Program-made: the position numbers and the translations under genes
Assembly: GCA_017506865.1 (NCBI GenBank)
Contig: JAFCMP010000056.1
Span: 186,001-250,000, forward strand
Direction of reading: 5' to 3'
From: Tribonema minus
Lineage: Eukaryota > Sar > Xanthophyceae > Tribonematales > Tribonemataceae
DNA length: 64,000 nt
Part shown: positions 57,801 through 64,000 of the stretch, piece by piece
Position numbering within the stretch: the stretch's first letter is position 1
Layout of the letters: the number at the start of each line of letters is the position of its first letter
Notes under the pieces: generated by a model
Databases searched by the model: none
What the model was told of the DNA's origin: nothing
The model's input: the letters and a program-made list of their open reading frames with translations, nothing else

Positions 57801-60800
57801 GATGCCACGCCACAGCAGCTGCACCCAGCAAGGTGTTCTGCAGCGTCAATCAGTACAGATGTTCGGAAAAGAGGTTTGACGGCAGCGGTGGCGCCCTGAG
57901 CCTAAAATCTGCTGCTATTATATGAAAAACGAATCAAAAAATCGTTGAGCTCTAGGTGACCAGGGACGGTTAGCCGCAAGTGCCTTCCACCAATAACCGT
58001 GGTCGCCGCTGCTGCAGTCATTGGCCACGAGTCAAACAGTGCCACCGTATCCACAGTAGGCAAAAAGACTGAAGTCTTGACTTCTGTGCGCAACCTTTTT
58101 AGCGTTCAAGGCCTTATATACCGGGTGCACCACTACTGTGACTACCATAGGCATGGCCACCACCTGCCGCCGCGCCGTAAGGCAGGGAAAGTGTGTGTAC
58201 TTCGTGCGCGTGTGCGCCTCCGCTGACGCAGCCTTGCAGTGATACGTGTGCACGCACTGCAGGCACTGCTGCATGTCAGCGATATGTAGCAACTACTCGA
58301 CCGCGCGGGGCTGTCGCGTGCGTGGTATGTATGTATATCATGCTCACATGCGGATATGCCTTGGTCAGAGCGGCCCTGGCAATGGTCAGCGCGTATGCAG
58401 CGCCGCCACTACTTCAACAGCTACAACAACGACGACCGCTCCGCACAACTTCGCGTGTGTGGGTGTATGCACGCATGTCGTGCTCACGTGCAGTTACGCC
58501 TTGGCCAGAACGGCCCTGGCGATGGTCAGCACGTATGGCACTGCTGCTGCTACTCCAACAACTGCTGTATATCAGTGATGGCAACTACCCCAACGCGCGG
58601 CGCTGTCTCGTGGGTGGGTGTATGTATATTTCATGTAGGTTGCGCTCACGTGCGGATACGTCTTCGACAGCACCGCCCTGGCGATGTCCTCCTGGCGGCG
58701 GCCGCTGTGCTGGTCAAGGTTGAGGCGACGGAGTTGCGCGTCCTGAAATGGTGGAATCGCGGAGAGCAGCAGGCAGCAGCTTGAGAAAGATGGGTGAGCA
58801 TTGGGAGACTCGGGAGTCGGCCGGCTGGGCGAGACGACGCAGTGTATTAGGGTGAGATATGGCCAAACCTTAACCCTAACTTAGTGTTAGGCACGTCCTG
58901 ACATGATGGAATCAACAGAGAAAAGCACGCAAAGAGAGGAGAGAGAATGAGCAGCGCAGATTGTGTAAAGTGATGGGGCATCTGATGATGACAAGGCAGC
59001 TCCAGCCGCTTGCTAGGATCATTTTGCCATGAAAACGGTAAAACCAAAACCAGGCACGGAGAGGGGAGGATGAGTAAGGGAAGCTGGTGTGCTGAGCCAT
59101 TTTTGTGGTAAACACATGCTGGCAACTTCAAGCGCCAACGCCACCGTCGTGTCGCCATGGAACTGAGCTGCGTGCAAAGAAGCAGGCCACGAGGCTGATC
59201 ACACCAGGCAGCGAGAGAGGAGACTGGGAGTTTGGGCGGTGCCCTTCACTGCCGCCTGCTTGACAGTACGTCGCTGTACTCCAGCTGAGCACGCACGCAA
59301 TGTCACATCAAGCACGTACCTCAAGCGCGGCGTGGGACACGCGCGCGTCCTGCTGCGCCCTCACTCTAACTTCAACCCTTAGGACCTATACCTTCATCTC
59401 ATCCCACCCCGCGTACGCACGCAACGATGAAGGGCGTACGCACCCGCTGAGCGAGCTCTTCTTCGAGCGCGGCGCGCGACGTGCCCTGCGCGACCAGCTC
59501 TATCCCTCAGCCATCTCATCCGCATCACACGCGCACAGACTCTTTCGGATTTGCACCAGCCCTAACCCTAATCTAACCCTAACCCTGACCCTAACCCTAA
59601 GCCTGCTGAGCGGGCCTCTCCGCGAGCGCCGCCCGTGACCGCCGCAATCCCACAGACATCTGGTCCGCATCATACGCGCACATACTATTACTTCTGGTAT
59701 TGAATGCAGTACCTGTTGAGCGAGCTTTTTCTCGAGCGCGGCGCGCGCTGCGCATGCCTCCTGCAGCACCGTAACTAACGAGGAGCATACTCCCACCTCA
59801 TCCCACCGCGCCTGTGCGCGCGCAAAGTCTCAAAGTGTCGTTGACTATTACATTTATATTCACGCCAAGCCCATACATACCTGCTGGGCGAGCTTCTCCT
59901 CAAGCGCGGCGCGCGCCGCGCGCGCCTCCTGCAGCGCCCTGCGCAGCCCCTCGTCCGTGCTGAGCTGGCGTATGCTCGCGACCTTCTCCCACAGGTGGTC
60001 GATCGTGCTCGCCTTGGTCGCCAGCTGCGCGCGCAGGTCGGCCACGCTCGCCGTCGCAGCCTGCGCATTATTGGCAAATTGGGTGGAATACAGGGTCAGA
60101 ACCTGGCAGCCTGGGCGCATTCGGTTGAAAAAATAGGATTAGAGTCTGCGCGTCTCGTCGCGCTCATGGTGAATGAGGTTGATTGGGTTAGGGTCAGAGC
60201 CGGCTGCGCGCGCAGGTCCGCCACGCTCACCGTGGCAGCCTGCGCGTTACTGGCAAATTCACTGAGAGAAGAGGGTTAGAGCCTGCGCGCCTTGTTGCAC
60301 TCAATGTGGAATGAGAGTTTAACGAGGTCAAGGGTTAGGGTTAGAGTTAGGGTCAGGACCTGCTGCGCGCGCAGGTCCACCACGCTCAGCTGGGATGAGG
60401 CGTACGGGTGTTGTCGCCCTGTGGTGGAATGAGAGTTCAATGAGGGTTAGGGTTAGAATGAGAGGTGGAATCAGGGCTAGCTGCGCGCGCAGGTCCGCCA
60501 TGCTTACAACGGCAGCCTGAATGTCCGGAGGCAGGGTCAGGGTGAGCGCCAGGTCCAGGGTTGCATGTATCTGCAGATTGCTGATCTTCGCTTGTCGAGC
60601 AGGCGCCGCAGACACAAATTGCACTCCCGCTCCTGCGTGCGGCACGGCACGGACCAACCCCTGAGTACACGATGTCAAGACGGACGCACAACAGACGTCA
60701 CGACAGCAGGCGCACAACGCTACCGCCAGACCAGCGCCCCCCCACACCTTGGCAATACTCTGCCGCATCAATGAGTGCGCGCCTACGTGTGTCACGGCCC

Positions 60801-63800
60801 ATAAACCTACCCTAACCCTAACCCTAACCCTATCTCTAACCCTAAGAAGACATTCCCTCATGCCCCGTCAACAACATACACTGTCACAGTCGAAACACGC
60901 AGCATGACGTGATTGGCACATCTCGCGCTGCTCAATTTGGCAGCAACACACTCCGTCACACATCTGGACTATACCAGCATACCTTGAGCTGCTCGGACTG
61001 GTCCCGGGCGCGTTCCTGGAGCGGCGCCAGTTCCGTGTCCTTGGCGGCGAGCGCTGCCTCGAGGCGCGACGCGCGCGCGCTCTCCGCGCTGAACGCTGCT
61101 GTCATGCGCTGCTCCGCCGCCTGCAGCAAGGATTTATCGGGCGTTTTGAATGCATCGACCCACGAACAGTTACATGACAGTTACGAAAGGTTTGCGCTGA
61201 GCGCTGCTGTCGTCCGCTGCTCCGTCGCCTGCAGCAGGGGTTCATCGAGTACTCTCAAAGCATAGACCTGGGAACGGTTACAATACAGTTTTAATTTACA
61301 AAACGGTTTTCAACGCGCTGAGCGCTGCTGTCGTCCGCTGTTCCGCCGCCTGCAGCGGGGGTTCATGGAGTGCTTTCAATGCATTGACCTGGGAACAGTC
61401 ACACTACAGTTAAATGACAGTTACACGACAGTACGGCAGGTTTCATCGCGTTGAGCGCCGCTGTCATCCGCTGCTCCGCCGCCTGCTACAGGGAGTCATC
61501 GAGCGCTTTCGGTCCATCGACCTGGGGACAGTTACATGACAGTTACGACACAAGTTCAACGCGCTGAGCGCTGCTGTGATCCGCTCCTCCGCCGCCTGCT
61601 ACAGGGAGTCATCGAGCGCTTTCGGTCCATCGACCCGGGGACAGTTGCATACCCTCAAACGCATGAGCTTTGAAGTTTGCACCGCGGAGCGAGGCATGTA
61701 TGATATCACCGCCGCTCCACGCGCGCACTGCCGACACACGTTTCGGTATGAACAACGAGTGCATGCCCCCAAAGCCTTGGAGCACAAGCAGCACATGGCG
61801 ATGTCGTTTGAGAGTGATCGGCAATGTGCGTTGAGACACTGTCAAGGAGCTCACAAAGACACATGTAGATTCTGATTGCAAGCTGGACATCCACCACCTG
61901 GGCTTTTTTTGCGCCTGGGGCGAGAATTGATGAGTAGTACAAACAGCGGAGTCACACCTCTGTGGCCGCCCTGGCGTGGGCGAGCGCTGCCGCGCGCGCC
62001 GCCGCCGCCGCCGCCATATGTACATGCCCAACGCGCACTGCCGACACGCGTTCAGCATAATATGAACAGCAGCTTCATGCCCCCATAAACTTGAAGTAGC
62101 AGGAACAACGGGAGCGTCACGTACCTCTGTACATACCTAACGCGCAATGCCAACACATGTTGGAGCATGAACAACTGTCCCCAAAACTTGAAGCATAAAC
62201 GTGCGTGCCCCTAAGGCTTGAAGTTTGAACAGCGGGAGCGTCACGTACCTCTGTAGCCGCCCTGGCGTCGGCGAGCGCTGCCGTGCGCGACGCGACCGTC
62301 GCCTCCAGCTGCGTCACGAGACCGGCCAGGCGCTGCAAAATCGTGCGAAGAAGGGTTAGGGTTAGGGTCAGGGTCCGAAGCGCGAGGGCACAGACGCAAA
62401 CGGGGAACAGACAGTACATGTTAGCCGAAATATGCTTTGCAAAAAGACGCGGGGTGGCCAGACGTGCGGGCAGACAAAAAACTGGCGTTGCAATTTTTGC
62501 GTGTGCTGCGCAGAGATTTGGGAGGACCAGCAGCGCAGTGCATCACTTGAACATATGGCGATGCCACCGGCAGGTGCTGAGCACTGCTGCTGGCGACGTT
62601 CCGCAGCAGACGCTGGTGCGCATGCATGCGCATTGCGGTGTCACCGACTGCACGGCGCCGCGCTAGCGGGGGGGGGGGCGTGCACTGAAATAAATACGTC
62701 TATGCATGGCTGCCGCGGTGGCGGCGCGCTAGCGGCGTGCACTGGAAATCAATACCTTTGAAGTACCCCAATGTATATATGAAGACGAATCGAAAGATCG
62801 TAGAGCTATGTATATGCATACCTGACTGCCCGCCAAGGCGGCAGCGGCAGCGGCGCGCTAGTGGGGAGTGGGGGGCATGCACTGGAAATCAACACATACT
62901 TGCAATCTTCCTGCATGTACACATACATACCTGACTCTCCGCGACCGCGGCGGCGGCGGCGGCGCGCTGCGCCTCGCGCTCCGCCTCCGCGCGCAGCAGC
63001 GCGTCCGTCGCCGCGGCGACGCGCTGGTCGTACGACTGCGCCTGGTCCGCCGCGCTGCGCAGGACCTGGATGCGAACCGTGTGCGGCGGTGGCGGCGGCG
63101 GCGGCGCCGGCGGCGGCGGCACGCGCGTGAGACAGTGGCAGCACGGCGTCACGTGCGGGCCTCGCGTGCAAGCGCCACTCTCGTCATGCGTCCTCACAAG
63201 ATATGGTTGTCGAGAGCGTATGGCGGCGCGTGCGGCGACGGCGGCGGCGGTGAGAGCGCGCGTGAGAGTGGCAGCGTGATTTCCCGTGCAAGCTTATGAG
63301 CTTTGAGTTCAAGGCGACGCGTGTACGCTTGTTGTACTTGTGGCCTTGTTTAGTGCTTTCCGGGGGTTAGGCCAATCCCTGATCCTAGCCCTAAACGTGT
63401 TTTGTACACTGCGACAAAGCACAGACGAGCCATGGCATACATACCTCTGCTGCTGCGCATAGGTAGCGCAGATGGCAGTGCTCAGGAGCTCGCAAAATCG
63501 CTCCGCAAAACACCACCAACGCATCCAGGAGCCTGAGCCTTGCAAAGCTAGCAAAACTGACACGCAGCTGGGCCAGGGTTCGTTAGGGTTATCATAGCTG
63601 GGTTGAGGTTAGGATAAGGGGTCGCGTTGAAGTTATCACAGTGCTCAGCAACACATCGGTGAGTTAGGGTTTAGTAGGGTCAGCGCAGGGTGGCAGCGCT
63701 CACTTGCTCCAACAGCAATCAGCAAGCGCCGACGCATTCCTGGCTTATGTAGGGTTTCGTAGGGTTAGCACAGGGTGACAGTGCTCACCCGCTCCAGGAG

Positions 63801-63999
63801 CTCGCCGGCCCGGCCGTCGACCTCCGCCGCTCGCGCGGCGGCGGCGCCGCGCTCCTCGTCGAGGCGGCGACACTCGTCGCGAACGCGCCGCAGCTCGTCC
63901 TGCACGCGCACATCATTGAAGTTGCAGTTCAACAACTAGATAAATACCAGGTCCTCCATGCGCGAGGGCATGAAGTGCGCAGTCGCGTTGAAGTATGCG
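54436..63999 (-). CDS. Long coiled-coil protein; 5' end off the right edge
   Basis: Exons recognised with compatible phases: 63899-63789, 63065-62931, 62332-62249, 61120-60983, 60060-59881, 57515-57397, 56250-56091 and 55050-54436 (stop TAG). A further likely exon begins near 58749 (DAQLRRLNLDQHSGRRQEDIARAVLS). The first five are symmetric phase-0 exons encoding Ala/Glu/Arg heptads such as DELRRVRDECRRLDEERGAAA, RLAGLVTQLEATVASRTAAL and DLRAQLATKASTIDHLWEKV. The last exon gives a globular AYKGATDANGLPREVADMDRASLLQLVAWF segment, a glutamine tract and a basic Ala/Pro/Ser tail. Architecture suggests a cytoskeletal, centrosomal or vesicle-tether protein, but I do not recognise it. Exons between 59881 and 57515 are uncertain. 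Confidence 0.68.
54860..54893 (-). repeat. CAG (poly-Gln) tract in the coiled-coil gene
   Basis: About ten CTG on the + strand, coding nine or ten Gln after the APQK residues in the last exon. A typical length-variable tract. Confidence 0.85.
55068..55088 (-). repeat. Telomere-like tract upstream of the last coiled-coil acceptor
   Basis: On the transcript strand, CGTAACCCTAACCCTAAGC lies about 20 bases before the acceptor at 55051. A second tract lies at 55164-55182. Confidence 0.85.
56290..56860 (-). repeat. Echoes of coiled-coil exon 56250-56091
   Basis: Copies of the exon start and neighbouring codons (ALRQLADQERDDQHKL and MRQAYA) lie near 56330-56390, 56480-56550, 56590-56660 and 56755-56800. 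They keep GCTCCTGGTCCGCCAGCTGC-like + strand text. They lie upstream of the real acceptor in transcript order. Confidence 0.75.
57530..57830 (-). repeat. Echoes of coiled-coil exon 57515-57397 start
   Basis: Copies of the CGCCGCGCCGCAGCAGCTGCA block lie at about 57685-57715 and 57800-57825. CAGTGCCAACGCTCTACGAT-like spacers recur at 57550, 57616 and 57736. Confidence 0.7.
58340..58560 (-). repeat. Echoes of the candidate exon near 58749-58660
   Basis: Copies of the EDIARAVLSK end lie at about 58360-58390 and 58500-58530. Their flanks share CACGTGCAGTTACGCCTTGG and ATGTATATCATGCTCACATG-like text. Donors here look non-canonical (GC), so the true exon end is unclear. Confidence 0.6.
58990..59440. 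other. Intron DNA of the coiled-coil gene, nothing else seen
   Basis: Mixed composition and no exon-like frame on the minus strand. Short + strand frames are not convincing. Confidence 0.4.
59440..59750 (-). repeat. Two echoes of coiled-coil exon 60060-59881 end
   Basis: Copies of ARAALEEKLAQQ plus the donor lie at about 59715-59760 and 59440-59500. TTAGGG (sense) repeats at 59558-59603 lie between them. Confidence 0.8.
60180..60535 (-). repeat. Three echoes of coiled-coil exon 60060-59881 start
   Basis: Copies of the acceptor plus ATASVADLRAQLA lie at about 60200-60245, 60360-60390 and 60480-60520. CCCTAA (sense) tracts at 60334-60352 and 60441-60452 lie between them. Confidence 0.8.
60803..60847 (-). 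repeat. Telomere-like tract downstream of a coiled-coil donor
   Basis: + strand CCCTAACCCTAACCCTAACC, so TTAGGG on the transcript, about 135 bases after the donor at 60982. The same intron ends with CCCTAA tracts. Confidence 0.85.
61185..61645 (-). repeat. Four echoes of coiled-coil exon 61120-60983 start
   Basis: Copies of the acceptor plus AAEQRMTAALSA lie at about 61195-61240, 61318-61360, 61453-61495 and 61564-61610, every 115-125 bp. Spacers share TCGACCTGGGGACAGTTACA and GACAGTTACGAC. Confidence 0.85.
61800..61945 (+). mobile_element. Third copy of the retroelement 3' tail
   Basis: CATGTAGATTCTGATTGCAA, then CTGGGCTTTTTTTGCGCCTGGGGCGAGAATTGATGAGTAGTAC matches 33981-34050 in order. It sits in an intron of the coiled-coil gene, opposite to its transcription. 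No coding part is attached. Confidence 0.65.
62350..62372 (-). repeat. Telomere-like tract at the acceptor of exon 62332-62249
   Basis: On the transcript strand (CCCTAA)n is followed by CTTCTTCGCACGATTTTGCAG, the acceptor. It is the likely branch-point region. Confidence 0.85.
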
Positions 64000-64000
64000 A

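Overview
The window is nuclear DNA from a GC-rich eukaryote with a very repeat-laden, intron-rich genome. Introns are mostly GT-AG with a few GC-AG. Short CCCTAA/TTAGGG tracts recur inside introns. The gene mix is an organellar PPR protein, a separate GatC, a plant/animal-type diacylglycerol lipase, a secreted GH26 glycosidase, a bZIP factor whose basic region resembles those of chromist algae, and a phosphagen kinase. This suggests a unicellular alga, perhaps a haptophyte or related lineage. The taxon is an inference of low confidence.

Layout. 1-10767 (-): 5' part of a PPR gene running off the left edge. 10768-10871: divergent promoter gap. 10872-12799 (+): GatC. 14.13-15.76 kb: a composite duplication that joins a truncated inverted GH26 copy to a truncated GatC copy. 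15916-28642 (+): a 14-exon sn1-specific diacylglycerol lipase, reconstructed with consistent phases (843 aa). 30089-31997 (+): a three-exon secreted GH26 enzyme (429 aa). 33.57-34.41 kb: 3' end of a non-LTR retroelement and a second copy of its tail. 36.5-40.3 kb (-): bZIP transcription factor with poly-Ala and CCG expansions. 42912-44125: a hAT transposon with 16-bp terminal inverted repeats and a perfect 8-bp target duplication. 44.15-45.24 kb: a large inverted repeat of decayed coding sequence. 46541-53110 (-): phosphagen kinase-like protein with an N-myristoylation start and a tail of about 725 residues carrying 14 RKSS motifs. 54436 to beyond 63999 (-): long coiled-coil protein whose 5' end lies off the right edge.

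The strongest unexplained signal is the construction of the introns. Nearly every exon edge is echoed. Decayed copies of the acceptor plus the first part of the exon lie upstream in the preceding intron, and copies of the last part of the exon plus the donor lie downstream in the following intron, often 2-6 times in tandem. In addition, TTAGGG tends to lie in the 5' half of introns and CCCTAA in the 3' half on the sense strand, so the two could pair in the transcript. The genes are otherwise functionally unrelated and do not form a pathway. The PPR protein and GatC are both expected in organelles and share a promoter gap of about 100 bp.
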